Position numbers and translations under genes: made by a program. Below the pieces are notes generated by a model, which was not told where the DNA came from, searched no databases, and saw only the letters and a list, made by a program, of their open reading frames with translations. Shown one piece after another: positions 1 through 8,526 of a stretch of DNA of 64,000 bases (positions are counted from its first letter, which is position 1; each line of letters starts with the position of its first letter). Source of the DNA: Metabacillus rhizolycopersici (lineage in GTDB: Bacteria > Bacillota > Bacilli > Bacillales > Bacillaceae); contig NZ_JAIQUM010000013.1 of the NCBI RefSeq assembly GCF_020075705.1, positions 1-64,000 on the forward strand. The letters are read 5' to 3'.

Positions 1-608
1 AGTAATTGATGCTCTTTAAAATTAACGTCTCTATAGTCTGGTCGAGTCACCGTTCGATCTCGAATAAATTTCCACATTTCTTGTTGTTTCATTGCATTAC
101 TAATAGCCGTCATGATGTTAATAAATAAATCGTTATGAGATGCCTTCGCAATCCCATTATGCAATTGCTCATCTGTTTCTGGTACATATACGCCAGCCTT
201 GGTTTCTTCCTCCATCTTTTTGATGGTCGAACGAAGATCCTCTATGTCCTCATCAGTCGCTCTTTGAGCTGCAAATTTTACAATAATAGGCTCTATATTC
301 ATCCTTGTTTCAACAATATCTTCTGGAGAAACGGCTTCTAGTATGATAGCTGCATTTTGAATTTCAGTCGCTGGTTGATTATTTTTAACATAAACCCCTT
401 CACCCTGGCGGGAATAAATATAACCATTCAACTCTAATGCACTGAGAGCCTGTCTAATAGGAGCACGGCTTACACCAAACTGTTCACAAAGCTCTCTTTC
501 AGCAGGGAGTTTATCGCCTATTTTGAACGAACCAGATTGAATTTCTGAAAGAATTTGGTTATAAATTTGGATATATAATTTATTACTGGAAACTGGATTA
601 AATTTCAT
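1..608 (-). CDS. GntR family (FadR/FCD subfamily) transcriptional regulator, 3' end cut by window edge
   Basis: The minus-strand frame opens at an ATG whose complement is 606-608 and stays open to base 1, so the C-terminus lies outside the window. The first 70 codons give a winged helix-turn-helix with the motif GDKLPAERELCEQFGVSR followed by APIRQALSALELNGYI and a wing ending in RQGEGVYV. The remainder is helical, with EIVETRMNIEPIIVKFAAQRAT-like FCD features, the ligand-binding part of FadR-type GntR regulators that often sense organic acids or sugar acids. The regulated genes should lie to the left of the window. The effector cannot be inferred. Confidence 0.85.
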   Translation of the reverse strand, partial: MKFNPVSSNKLYIQIYNQILSEIQSGSFKIGDKLPAERELCEQFGVSRAPIRQALSALELNGYIYSRQGEGVYVKNNQPATEIQNAAIILEAVSPEDIVETRMNIEPIIVKFAAQRATDEDIEDLRSTIKKMEEETKAGVYVPETDEQLHNGIAKASHNDLFINIMTAISNAMKQQEMWKFIRDRTVTRPDYRDVNFKEHQL

Positions 609-824
609 ATGAACCACTTCTTTCAATAGTTATTTACTCATTTTTAATACGATCGATTTAAATCTAAACGTCATAATTATATCGATTTCTTTTGTTTAGA
701 GCAACAGATAGATTCAATTAGCCGAAGAGCTGATCTTTTATGTGATATTAAACAATATGGTACGAGTAACCCTAGCTGGCATGCCGATATAGAAAAAAGG
801 AAGTGACCCGATGCTTATTTTCAT

Positions 825-1373
825 TTATTCGTGGACTAGATTGTTATGTTGATCAAATAACGCTATTTCAGCCGGAAAAGATTGTTTTACATCACTCGGC
901 AGTTTTTAATATGTTAAAAACGCTTCTTCTTTAGAAACATTTGAGGTAAAACTAAATTCTTCATACATTAATTTGGCTGTTATCTGCTCAATATGTAAAT
1001 CGGGATTTTTTCCAACTAGAAGACCGTAATTCCCATGCTTCGTTTTAATTACCTGATAAGACACACTATTTCCCCCGTGTCCAGAAACCTCAATCTTATA
1101 TTTCCCGTTTCATCCTTTAAGAAAATGTGCGTAACCAATATGTTCATTTTCCATTTCGAATAACACGATATAAGAGCTTGTCTGATCTAATTGGGTCATG
1201 TCGATAACATTAAGGTTAATTTCTCCCTCAGTTCCTCTCGTTTCCCATTTTGCTAGATTTGATTGAATGGATGCTCTTTCGTCTTCAATATGATACTGAT
1301 TAAAATAATAGACAGTGTATCCAATACAAATAACCACTATAAACAAAATAGAGTATATTCCTTTTTTCCTCAA
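825..1373 (-). pseudogene. Decayed gene for a membrane-anchored protein of unknown function
   Basis: An ORF of 87 codons begins at 1373 with one N-terminal transmembrane helix (residues about 5-24) and stops at a TGA (complement 1110-1112). In the same frame, without any shift, reading continues as protein-like sequence (KYKIEVSGHGGNSVSYQVI, then HGNYGLLVGKNPDLHIEQIT), meets a second stop (TAA, complement 906-908), and runs to a third at 825-827. A continuous frame of about 183 codons broken by two internal stops indicates a recently inactivated gene. The family is not recognised. Sequencing error is possible but would need two events. Confidence 0.6.
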
Positions 1374-1656
1374 ATAATCTCATCCTCCGTTTTTATAAGG
1401 AAGTACCTATTTCTATATTAACATAAAGTACCATAAAACCTTGTGGGAGGTATGATAAAAATAAGCTGAGAAGTTCGACTTGATTTATTGTCTTGTCATT
1501 AATAAGTTGGCCTCTTTTGATGTTGTGCGTAACAATCGAATCTGTTAAACAATGAGTTCCTTCTTTTATTTTGAAAATTGTCAAAGATTGTCGCTATTTT
1601 CGCTAAGAATCCAGTTATAATGATAGTATAAATTGTTACATAATGGAGTTGGTAGG

Positions 1657-1947
1657 ATGTTTACGTCATCTGTAGGAATATTACGATTTGTAGGAATAGT
1701 TGAGGGGATTTCTTATTTAGTCCTTCTCGCGATTGCGATGCCATTGAAGTATTTACTTGATTTTTCCATGGCAGTCACAATTGTTGGTGGTTTGCATGGT
1801 GTCCTATTTGTGTTATTTGCCGTCATGGTAGTGATTGTAAAGTTTAAAAAGCGATGGTCCATTTTATGGGGAATTTGGGCTTTGTTCTTATCGATTATCC
1901 CGTTTGGAACGTTTTATTTAGATAAACAATTGAAAACGAAAGAGTAA
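1657..1947 (+). CDS. DUF3817 domain integral membrane protein
   Basis: The 96-residue product is almost entirely hydrophobic, with three predicted membrane helices (about residues 8-28, 38-60, 68-85) and a short basic tail. The opening FVGIVEGISYLVLLAIAMPLKY is typical of the DUF3817 family, which includes Bacillus YdzA. The function is unknown. The frame is open from a TTG at 1633, but the ATG at 1657 has GGAG 8 bases upstream and is preferred. The gene is monocistronic and followed directly by an intrinsic terminator. Confidence 0.8.
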   Translation: MFTSSVGILRFVGIVEGISYLVLLAIAMPLKYLLDFSMAVTIVGGLHGVLFVLFAVMVVIVKFKKRWSILWGIWALFLSIIPFGTFYLDKQLKTKE

Positions 1948-1951
1948 ATGT

Positions 1952-1982
1952 AAAAAAGCTGACTTTATCATCAGCTTTTTTT
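1952..1982 (+). terminator. Rho-independent terminator after the DUF3817 gene
   Basis: The stem AAAAAAGCTGA pairs with TCAGCTTTTTT around a short loop and continues into the T run. The A tract on the left side would also let it work for the convergent lipoprotein gene. Confidence 0.8.
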
Positions 1983-2044
1983 ACATGGGTATCTAATGAT
2001 TTAAGGGCTAATGCTTTTTTTAAAGAGTCAGCTCCTTTTCCAAA

Positions 2045-2377
2045 CTAATCATTGCTTATTTCCACTTTTGTTAAGATGTTTTGCGTTGTTTCTTCATTAT
2101 AGTAATACTCGATATAGATCTGTTCATTTGTTTTTAGTTGCTCAAACAATGGAAATTGTTCTTCATTGATTTGAATAGCGATTGGCTTATGGTCGATGAT
2201 TACTTCAATTGAATGTGGGTCCATCAAGCCAATATAGGTTGCCTTGATAGAGATGATATTTTGTTCCTTCGCTATAACTTCATTCGTCATTTTAGCCGAA
2301 CCATCTAAATCGGAAGAAACTCCACACCCTGTTAATGAAAAAAGTACTATTGTAAATAGGAAAAAAACGATTCTCAT
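2045..2377 (-). CDS. Small putative lipoprotein, function unknown
   Basis: The product has 110 residues with a lipoprotein signal peptide: a short N-terminus, a hydrophobic core, and lipobox SLTGC with Cys18 as the expected lipidation site. The mature part is acidic and soluble-looking, so it should sit on the outer face of the cytoplasmic membrane. The start is supported by GGAGG 8-9 bases upstream on the minus strand. No domain is recognised. It is convergent with the DUF3817 gene and divergent from the padR gene. Confidence 0.75.
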   Translation of the reverse strand: MRIVFFLFTIVLFSLTGCGVSSDLDGSAKMTNEVIAKEQNIISIKATYIGLMDPHSIEVIIDHKPIAIQINEEQFPLFEQLKTNEQIYIEYYYNEETTQNILTKVEISND

Positions 2378-2529
2378 AAGAATAGACCTCCGATCGGAAT
2401 TATTTGTTCATAGTATATATATAGATAAAATATGGCTCGTATACATAGGAAAAATATGCTTGCATTTTTTCCATATCTCTGTAAAATTAGAAAATAGGAT
2501 ATACCTAATTATTCGAGGTAGGTGAAAAG

Positions 2530-2871
2530 ATGTTTAATCGTGAACTCATAAAAGGGAGTACTTCCTTAATTTTGCTACAGCTTTTGAATGAAAAGGATAT
2601 GTACGGATATCAATTGGTGAAGGAAATGGAAAAAAGAAGCGGCAATACGTTAGAGGTGAAAGAAGGTACGCTGTATCCGGCTCTACATAAGCTAGAGAAG
2701 ATGGGGTATGTTGAAACGTATTGGCAGGAACAACAGAAAGGACCTGCTCGAAAGTATTACAAAATTAAAGAAGAAGGCAAAGTCATCTTAACCGAGAAGA
2801 CAAAAGAGTGGAGTAAGTTTGTTTCAATGATGAATGGGATAATTGGGAGAGATCGTTATGATTCGATCTAA
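2530..2871 (+). CDS. PadR family transcriptional regulator
   Basis: The 113-residue protein is almost one PadR-type winged helix-turn-helix. [19 protein letters not shown] is followed by [11 protein letters not shown] and the signature [19 protein letters not shown], with a wing ending in ARKYYKI. PadR proteins repress transporter or membrane-stress genes in response to ligands. The stop codon overlaps the next gene by 14 bases, so the two are translationally coupled. This PadR plus HAAS-protein pairing is common in Firmicutes. AGGTG lies upstream of the ATG. Confidence 0.9.
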   Translation: MFNRELIKGSTSLILLQLLNEKDMYGYQLVKEMEKRSGNTLEVKEGTLYPALHKLEKMGYVETYWQEQQKGPARKYYKIKEEGKVILTEKTKEWSKFVSMMNGIIGRDRYDSI

Positions 2872-3481
2872 AGAGCGTTTTTTACAAGATCTTGAACAGT
2901 CGTTACCAAGTTCCGTTAACAAGACAGAGGTGATAAAGGAATATAACTTACATATTGAAGAAAAACTGTTTGATCAGCCCCATCTCAAGATTGAGGATGT
3001 GTTAGAGCAAATAGGTGACCCGGTTGAAATTGCAAAGCAATATGAGGACTCGCTCCTAATTGCCAAAGGCTTCGTAAGTAGAAACTTTGTCTTTTGTAAT
3101 TTTATGTTCTTTTTCATCGGAGGCTTGCTTACCGTTTGCTACCATATATTTGAAGACTCGCTTTTTTCTGACGCGTGGGGATTGCTTGCACAAATTCCAT
3201 TAACGATTGTTATCGTTTATACCATGTTTTGGATGGTGTTAGGATTTGAAATAGGCAGGGAATATGGACTGCTAGGGAAAGAGTTATTTTCGAAAACAGT
3301 GTTCATTAGCTTAATTCCCAATGTTTTACTCATGATGATGACGCTCTTTCACTTTATTCCAGTACAATGGTTTCAGCCGATTTTAACACCAGCTTTTATT
3401 ATGCTTTGTGTCATCATGACATGTTTAATCTATCCGATTAGCAAATTGTTTTATTATATTGGGGTTTATCGCTCTGTGTGA
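2858..3481 (+). CDS. DUF1700/HAAS domain membrane protein
   Basis: The 207-residue product has an N-terminal soluble helical domain (residues 1-70, including [12 protein letters not shown] and [15 protein letters not shown]), the HAAS signature, then four hydrophobic helices. Such proteins are usually encoded with a PadR regulator and are thought to transmit or modulate its signal at the membrane; the exact role is unknown. The start at 2858 is chosen because GGGAGA lies 7 bases upstream. A TTG at 2843 would leave no room for a binding site. It overlaps the padR gene. Confidence 0.8.
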   Translation: MIRSKERFLQDLEQSLPSSVNKTEVIKEYNLHIEEKLFDQPHLKIEDVLEQIGDPVEIAKQYEDSLLIAKGFVSRNFVFCNFMFFFIGGLLTVCYHIFEDSLFSDAWGLLAQIPLTIVIVYTMFWMVLGFEIGREYGLLGKELFSKTVFISLIPNVLLMMMTLFHFIPVQWFQPILTPAFIMLCVIMTCLIYPISKLFYYIGVYRSV

Positions 3482-3573
3482 ATTGATGTTTATATGTATG
3501 GTTTACGAAGAAGCTGGCCCAAATTTTAGCACGTAGTAGGTGTGAGTATATTGGGAATACTTCTGTTTTTTTA

Positions 3574-3604
3574 CACATATACATAGAATTTCTATGTATA
3601 TGTG
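3574..3604. promoter_or_regulatory. Perfect 15-bp inverted repeat
   Basis: CACATATACATAGAA (3574-3588) and its exact complement (3590-3604) flank one base. No T run follows, so it is unlikely to be a terminator. The inner core TACATAGAA-T-TTCTATGTA recurs at 3666-3684. An operator, possibly for the neighbouring PadR protein, is the simplest reading, but this is inference. Confidence 0.5.
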
Positions 3605-3665
3605 CGCTTTCCATTTGTCCGTCATTCTTTGATTGTAGATTCAACCTGTTTATTTTTTTATTAAC

Positions 3666-3684
3666 TACATAGAATTTCTATGTA
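3666..3684. promoter_or_regulatory. Second copy of the TACATAGAA palindrome, just before the DUF4153/4173-type gene
   Basis: TACATAGAA and TTCTATGTA flank a single T, identical to the core of the palindrome at 3574-3604. It ends immediately before the ribosome binding site AAAAAAGGAG of the next gene, so protein binding here would block elongation or initiation of that gene. Confidence 0.5.
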
Positions 3685-3704
3685 AAAAAGGAGCTTGATT
3701 TTAT

Positions 3705-5147
3705 ATGGAGGGAACTTGGAAAAACATCCTTATTTGTTTTATAGGTGGAATCCTCTTTCATTACTTATTTTATGGAAAAGGCATTGGGATTTCGTACCCG
3801 CTTTATGTGATGTATCTGTATCTAATTTTTTATATAAAGGTACCGTCAAAAGGAAAAAAGCAAACGGTATTTGATCTTTTGCTCTTTCTTTCAGCATGTT
3901 TATTAGCTGCAAGTTTTACGTTATCTAGCCATATTATTTTACTATTGTTAAACTTTGCTATTGTCCCAATTCTACTGTTTATCCATATGGTTCATTCGAG
4001 ACGATGGGAAATGGAGAAGTGGAGCAATCGTTTGTTTATAAAATCGATGTTTCTGACATTTTTTGAAACGGTTCAACAATTTTTTAAGCTGCTTCATTTC
4101 GGAGAGCAAATTGGAAAAGGTGTCATGCACGAAAAAAATTACCAAATAGCGAAAAAAATCGCCATTGGCTTTGTTTTATCAATCCCATTGTTATGGACGA
4201 TCCTTTATTTGCTCATGTCTTCAGATCAACAATTTAAAAGCTTATTAAATTTATTCCCGACTTGGTTGCAGCAGGCGAATATCGGTAGCATTCTTTTTCA
4301 AGCTTTTATTATAGGATTTATTACGCTGTGGCTCTTTGCTTATTTTATAACTCTAGCTAAGCCATTGGTAATGAACCAAGATCCAATCGAGTCACAAGCG
4401 GTAAAAATGGATGTCGTGATTGTAAGCACAATCCTCTCAATGCTAAATATCGTTTATTTCTTGTATACAGCCGTGCAATTTTCTTATTTCTTTTCCGGTG
4501 ATCCTTCAAGTGGTTCATTAGGCTATACATATGCTGAGTATGCTAGACGCGGTTTTACGGAGCTTACCATTGTGTCATTAATCAATCTTGGTCTCTTATT
4601 CTTGTTTACACATGGTAGTCATTTTCAAAAGGTGATGCTTCCAAAAGTAATGAAACTATTATTGAGTGTACTCGTCATTTTTACGTTTGTGATGTTATCT
4701 TCAGCCTATTACAGACTTTCCTTGTATGAACAGGCATATGGCTATACGTATTCGCGCGTGTATGCTCATGCCTTTATGATTCTCTTATGTTTTATGCTTA
4801 TATTAGCAATGTTCAAAGTAGTAAAGGAGAGGTTTAAGCTATTAAGAGCGATGTTCATTGTCACATTAGTAGCTTATGTGACATTAAATTATCTAAATAT
4901 TGATCAACTGATTGTTAGTCAAAATATGAATCGCTATGAGGCAACAGGGAAGCTAGATGTAAACTATCTATCGACGTTATCATATGATGCGATTCCTGCA
5001 TTGCTTGAGCAGGATCATGAGAAATTTCATAAGTTTCTTAAGGGAAAAGTAGTCGAAGTGAATCAAGGACCAAAAGAATGGCAATCATTCAATTTTTCGA
5101 AAGCTAAGGCTAAGCGCTTGTTAAATGAGTGGAAAGAAAGTGAATAA
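3705..5147 (+). CDS. DUF4153/DUF4173-type polytopic membrane protein
   Basis: The 480-residue product has about ten to twelve membrane helices spread over residues 7-400, with a soluble C-terminal tail rich in charged residues. The segment YYRLSLYEQAYGYTYSRVYA near residue 350 is characteristic of the DUF4153/DUF4173 families, which are uncharacterised. A good AAGGAG precedes the ATG. It follows the PadR-HAAS pair by 220 bases and carries the same palindrome in front of it, so it may be the regulated target. No enzymatic motif is visible. Confidence 0.75.
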   Translation: MEGTWKNILICFIGGILFHYLFYGKGIGISYPLYVMYLYLIFYIKVPSKGKKQTVFDLLLFLSACLLAASFTLSSHIILLLLNFAIVPILLFIHMVHSRRWEMEKWSNRLFIKSMFLTFFETVQQFFKLLHFGEQIGKGVMHEKNYQIAKKIAIGFVLSIPLLWTILYLLMSSDQQFKSLLNLFPTWLQQANIGSILFQAFIIGFITLWLFAYFITLAKPLVMNQDPIESQAVKMDVVIVSTILSMLNIVYFLYTAVQFSYFFSGDPSSGSLGYTYAEYARRGFTELTIVSLINLGLLFLFTHGSHFQKVMLPKVMKLLLSVLVIFTFVMLSSAYYRLSLYEQAYGYTYSRVYAHAFMILLCFMLILAMFKVVKERFKLLRAMFIVTLVAYVTLNYLNIDQLIVSQNMNRYEATGKLDVNYLSTLSYDAIPALLEQDHEKFHKFLKGKVVEVNQGPKEWQSFNFSKAKAKRLLNEWKESE

Positions 5148-5211
5148 AGATGGAAAAATGACCTCTGATGAAGTTGATTTGATCTATTAATGGCTCGTCA
5201 AAAGAATAAGA

Positions 5212-5240
5212 ATGAGGGGGCGAATTTCCCCCTTTATCTT
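5212..5240 (+). terminator. Stem-loop after the DUF4153/4173-type gene
   Basis: GAGGGGG and CCCCCTTT pair around CGAATTT, followed by a weak T-rich stretch. It is a plausible intrinsic terminator just upstream of the nox promoter. Confidence 0.5.
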
Positions 5241-5244
5241 CATT

Positions 5245-5348
5245 TGTGAAAATAATCACAAATAAGTGTTGTATCTTTCTGAACGATAACATATAATAAA
5301 ACCATATTAAATGTGAAGTTCTTCACAAAAAATGTGAAATATTTCACA
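5245..5348 (+). promoter_or_regulatory. nox promoter with three Rex/Fnr-type boxes
   Basis: A sigma-A-type promoter is visible: TTGTAT at 5269-5274, 17-base spacer, TATAAT at 5292-5297. Three boxes of form TGTGA-N6-TCACA surround it: 5245-5260 (upstream of -35), 5312-5327 and 5333-5348 (just after the expected start of transcription). The latter two fit the longer Rex form TGTGAA-N4-TTCACA, and the third is a perfect 16-base palindrome. Rex is the NADH/NAD+ sensing repressor, and its boxes in front of an NADH oxidase make metabolic sense. Fnr boxes are similar, so Fnr is the alternative. Confidence 0.75.
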
Positions 5349-5372
5349 ATAACTTCTAGGAGGAATACACAA

Positions 5373-6701
5373 ATGAAAATTGCCGTTATTGGATGTACAC
5401 ATGCTGGGACTGCAGCTATTTCTAATATGATAAAACTATACCCAGATGCGAAGATAAATGTTTATGAAAAGAATGATAATATCTCATTTTTATCTTGTGG
5501 AATTGCTTTACATGTTAGTGGCATCGTCAAGGATCCAAATGGTTTATTTTACGCTACTCCTGAGGAATTAACTGAACTCGGTGTCAACATGTTCATTAAA
5601 CATGAAGTAATGGATATAGATATTGAAAAGAAAACACTCGTTGCACGAAATCTTGTCACAAACGAAACAATTCAAGATACATTTGATAAATTAGTCATTA
5701 CGACAGGTTCATGGCCAGTTATCCCGAAAATTGAAGGAATCGATCTGGAGAATGTGCTTCTATGTAAAAACTTTCACCATGCAGAGACGATCATTGAAAA
5801 AGCAAAGGAAGCGAAGAATATTGTTGTCGTAGGTGCAGGTTACATTGGGATCGAGCTAGTAGAGGCATTTGAAATGAGTGGCAAAAATGTTACCTTGATT
5901 GATGGAGAACAACGTGTATTGAGCAAATATTTAGATGAGGATTTTACAGATATTCTTGAAGAAGATTTTCAAAAACGCGATATCCATCTAGCATTAGGTG
6001 AAACGGTCACTCGTTTTGTTGGCACAGATAAAAAAGTAACAGCAGTTCAAACGACGAACGGAACATATGAAGCAGATCTTGTCATTTTATGCATCGGTTT
6101 TCAGCCGAATACGCAACTGTTTAAAGGCCAGATTGAAATGCTAGATAACGGAGCAATCAAAGTGGATGATTATATGAGAACGAGCAATAAGGATGTATTT
6201 GCAGCAGGTGATAGCTGTGCAATCCATTACAATCCAACTGGAGAGCATGCTTATATTCCACTTGCAACAAATGCTGTTCGAATGGGAACCTTGGTTGCTA
6301 AAAACCTAATGGAACCGACAATTAGATATATGGGAACACAAGGAACATCAGGTCTTCGACTTTTTGACCAAAATATTGCAACAACAGGCTTAACAGAAAT
6401 GATGGCACTTCGTATGGGGATGAATGTGAAAAGTATCACAATATTAGAGCATGATCGCCCAGAGTTCATGCCAACCTATGAAAATATTATGCTCAAGGTT
6501 GTATATGAGGAAAACACAAAACGAATCGTCGGGGCTCAAATAATGTCTAAGGTAGATGTCACACAATCAATCAATACTCTATCTGTATGTATTCAAAATC
6601 AGATGACGACTGATGAGCTTGGCTTTGTAGATTTCTTTTTCCAACCACATTACAATAAGCCTTGGAACTTCCTAAATCAAGCTGGTTTACAAGCAATCTA
6701 A
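5373..6701 (+). CDS. nox: H2O-forming NADH oxidase
   Basis: The flavoprotein of 442 residues belongs to the NADH oxidase/CoA-disulfide reductase family. It should reduce O2 to water with NADH, regenerating NAD+ in the cytoplasm. The N-terminal FAD motif reads VIGCTHAGTAA with His10, and the redox-active cysteine is Cys42 in SFLSCGIAL, both diagnostic of the water-forming enzyme. The NAD-binding motif VVVGAGYIGIELVEAF lies near residue 155, the second FAD motif DVFAAGDSCA near 280, and the dimerisation domain follows. The start at 5373 has AGGAGG 9 bases upstream; the frame is open from 5313 but that would include the operator boxes. It is monocistronic and probably under Rex control. Confidence 0.92.
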   Translation: MKIAVIGCTHAGTAAISNMIKLYPDAKINVYEKNDNISFLSCGIALHVSGIVKDPNGLFYATPEELTELGVNMFIKHEVMDIDIEKKTLVARNLVTNETIQDTFDKLVITTGSWPVIPKIEGIDLENVLLCKNFHHAETIIEKAKEAKNIVVVGAGYIGIELVEAFEMSGKNVTLIDGEQRVLSKYLDEDFTDILEEDFQKRDIHLALGETVTRFVGTDKKVTAVQTTNGTYEADLVILCIGFQPNTQLFKGQIEMLDNGAIKVDDYMRTSNKDVFAAGDSCAIHYNPTGEHAYIPLATNAVRMGTLVAKNLMEPTIRYMGTQGTSGLRLFDQNIATTGLTEMMALRMGMNVKSITILEHDRPEFMPTYENIMLKVVYEENTKRIVGAQIMSKVDVTQSINTLSVCIQNQMTTDELGFVDFFFQPHYNKPWNFLNQAGLQAI

Positions 6702-6711
6702 TTGAATTTGC

Positions 6712-6741
6712 GAGGCTAACTTTACTATTTGAGTTAGCCTC
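6712..6741 (+). terminator. Stem-loop after nox
   Basis: GAGGCTAAC pairs perfectly with GTTAGCCTC. The following T content is low, so termination may be partial. Confidence 0.55.
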
Positions 6742-6783
6742 TTAGTGTGTATTGCTTTAAAATTATCTGAAAAACACATACAA

Positions 6784-6797
6784 TAAAAGCGATATCA
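6784..6797 (+). promoter_or_regulatory. Possible cre (CcpA) site in front of fumC
   Basis: TAAAAGCGATATCA matches the cre consensus TGNAANCGNWNNCA at all defined positions but one (A for G at position 2). It lies 20 bases upstream of the fumC start. The single mismatch and lack of other evidence keep confidence low. Confidence 0.3.
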
Positions 6798-6817
6798 TTT
6801 TTCGGAGGTGGATGGGG

Positions 6818-8206
6818 ATGCAGTATCGTATTGAGAAGGACACAATGGGTGAGATTCAAGTTCCAGCTGACAAGTATTGGGGAGCTCAGACACAACGTAG
6901 TAAGCAAAACTTTAAAATCGGTGGAGAGAAGATGCCGAATGAGGTGATCATTGGTTTTGCTATTTTAAAGCAAAGTGCTGCAAAAGTAAACGCTTCACTC
7001 CGCAAACTACATAATGATAAAGCACAAGCAATTGTAGAAGCGTGTGATGAAATCATTGCAGGGAAATTAACTGATCATTTTCCACTTGTAGTCTGGCAAA
7101 CTGGAAGTGGAACTCAGAGCAATATGAATGTAAACGAGGTTATTGCGAGAAGAGGAAATGAATTACTAAATGAAAGCGGAATAAAGGCTACCATTCATCC
7201 GAATGATGACGTAAATATGAGCCAAAGCTCAAATGATACATTTCCAACAGCGATGCATGTTGCTGGCGTGTTAGCCGTGAAAAATAGGCTGTTACCAGCA
7301 ATTGATCAGCTTTCTGCAACACTGGATGGTAAAGTGAAGCAGTTTGAGGATGTTGTCAAAATTGGACGTACTCATCTGCAGGATGCGACTCCTATAACAT
7401 TAGGACAAGAGATTAGTGGCTGGACACATATGCTTCATCAAACAAAGGAAATGATTTTACAAGCTACTAGCTATATGGGGAATTTAGCGATTGGTGGGAC
7501 AGCTGTTGGTACAGGGATCAATGCCCATCCGGAGTTTGGAAATCGGGTTGCGAAAGAAATCAGCGACTATACAAAGATAGATTTCCATTCGTCTGTTAAT
7601 AAATTTCACGCCTTAACAAGCCATGATGAAACAGTTTATGCACATGGTGCTTTAAAGGCGTTGGCAGCAAATCTGATGAAAATTGCCAATGATGTTCGCT
7701 GGCTTGCAAGTGGACCAAGAAGCGGAATTGGCGAAATCACCATTCCAGAAAATGAACCAGGTAGTTCAATTATGCCAGGAAAAGTGAATCCTACCCAAAG
7801 TGAAGCATTAACGATGGTTGCAGCTCAAGTAATGGGAAATGATGCTACAATTGGTTTCGCTGCAAGCCAAGGTAACTTTGAATTAAACGTCTTTAAGCCA
7901 GTTATTATTTACAATTTCTTACAGTCTGTACAGCTTTTGTCGGACGCAATTATTTCTTTCAATGATAACTGTGCAGTCGGGATTGAAGCAAATATTCCGG
8001 TTATTAACCGTTATGTAAATGACTCATTAATGCTCGTTACAGCTTTAAACCCGTATATTGGGTATGAGAATGCAGCAAAGATTGCAAAGTTAGCTCATAA
8101 AGAAGGGTTAACATTAAAAGAAGCAGCCCTTCAATTGGAACTGTTAACAGAAGAACAGTTTAATCAATATGTAAAGCCCGAAGAAATGATTCATCCGAAA
8201 GCATAA
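6818..8206 (+). CDS. fumC: Class II fumarate hydratase
   Basis: It catalyses reversible hydration of fumarate to malate in the TCA cycle as a cytoplasmic homotetramer. The 462-residue length equals the B. subtilis enzyme (CitG). The opening [20 protein letters not shown], the substrate loops [12 protein letters not shown] and [13 protein letters not shown], and the superfamily signature [11 protein letters not shown] (about residue 315) are all present. The ATG at 6818 is preferred to one at 6812 because GGAGG ends at 6808, leaving 9 bases. It is monocistronic, with a terminator 20 bases downstream. Confidence 0.96.
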   Translation: MQYRIEKDTMGEIQVPADKYWGAQTQRSKQNFKIGGEKMPNEVIIGFAILKQSAAKVNASLRKLHNDKAQAIVEACDEIIAGKLTDHFPLVVWQTGSGTQSNMNVNEVIARRGNELLNESGIKATIHPNDDVNMSQSSNDTFPTAMHVAGVLAVKNRLLPAIDQLSATLDGKVKQFEDVVKIGRTHLQDATPITLGQEISGWTHMLHQTKEMILQATSYMGNLAIGGTAVGTGINAHPEFGNRVAKEISDYTKIDFHSSVNKFHALTSHDETVYAHGALKALAANLMKIANDVRWLASGPRSGIGEITIPENEPGSSIMPGKVNPTQSEALTMVAAQVMGNDATIGFAASQGNFELNVFKPVIIYNFLQSVQLLSDAIISFNDNCAVGIEANIPVINRYVNDSLMLVTALNPYIGYENAAKIAKLAHKEGLTLKEAALQLELLTEEQFNQYVKPEEMIHPKA

Positions 8207-8228
8207 CGAATAACTAGTTTATAGATGC

Positions 8229-8269
8229 AAAAGCAGTGAGATTCTATTGATGAATCCACTGCTTTTTTT
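8229..8269 (+). terminator. fumC terminator
   Basis: AAAAGCAGTG pairs with CACTGCTTTT around a 17-19-base loop, followed by seven T. Confidence 0.8.
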
Positions 8270-8479
8270 AGTTTAGGAACTTATCAATTGGTTGTCTTGT
8301 GTCTGGGGTGAGCTTTTGTTCTTGGAAGATGAACTTTAGAAGTGGATGTAGAAGTTTGCTGAATGATAGATAAATCCAAAAAATTGATAGATTTTCAATC
8401 AAAGTCGGCTTGGCCCCCTTATTTTAGACACATACTCTCATTATCTCGGCCATTTGTAGTTTTTCAATTTTTTATATTT

Positions 8480-8512
8480 CCTCTGCACCTATGCACTTTA
8501 TAGGTGCAGAGG
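8480..8512. repeat. Perfect 13-bp hairpin inside the IS, downstream of orfB
   Basis: CCTCTGCACCTAT (8480-8492) and its complement (8500-8512) flank a 7-base loop. There is no T run in either direction, so it is not a standard intrinsic terminator. It sits between the transposase stop and the left inverted repeat. Confidence 0.6.
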
Positions 8513-8526
8513 GAAAAAGTAGTAGG

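Noticed and set aside
640..810. Plus-strand open stretch ending in RRADLLCDIKQYGTSNPSWH ADIEKRK
   Set aside because: It looks protein-like but has no start codon or ribosome binding site after the preceding stop and matches nothing I know; too short to call a pseudogene.
1393..1584. 63-codon minus-strand ORF
   Set aside because: No ribosome binding site fits, the composition is not protein-like, and it overlaps no recognised family.
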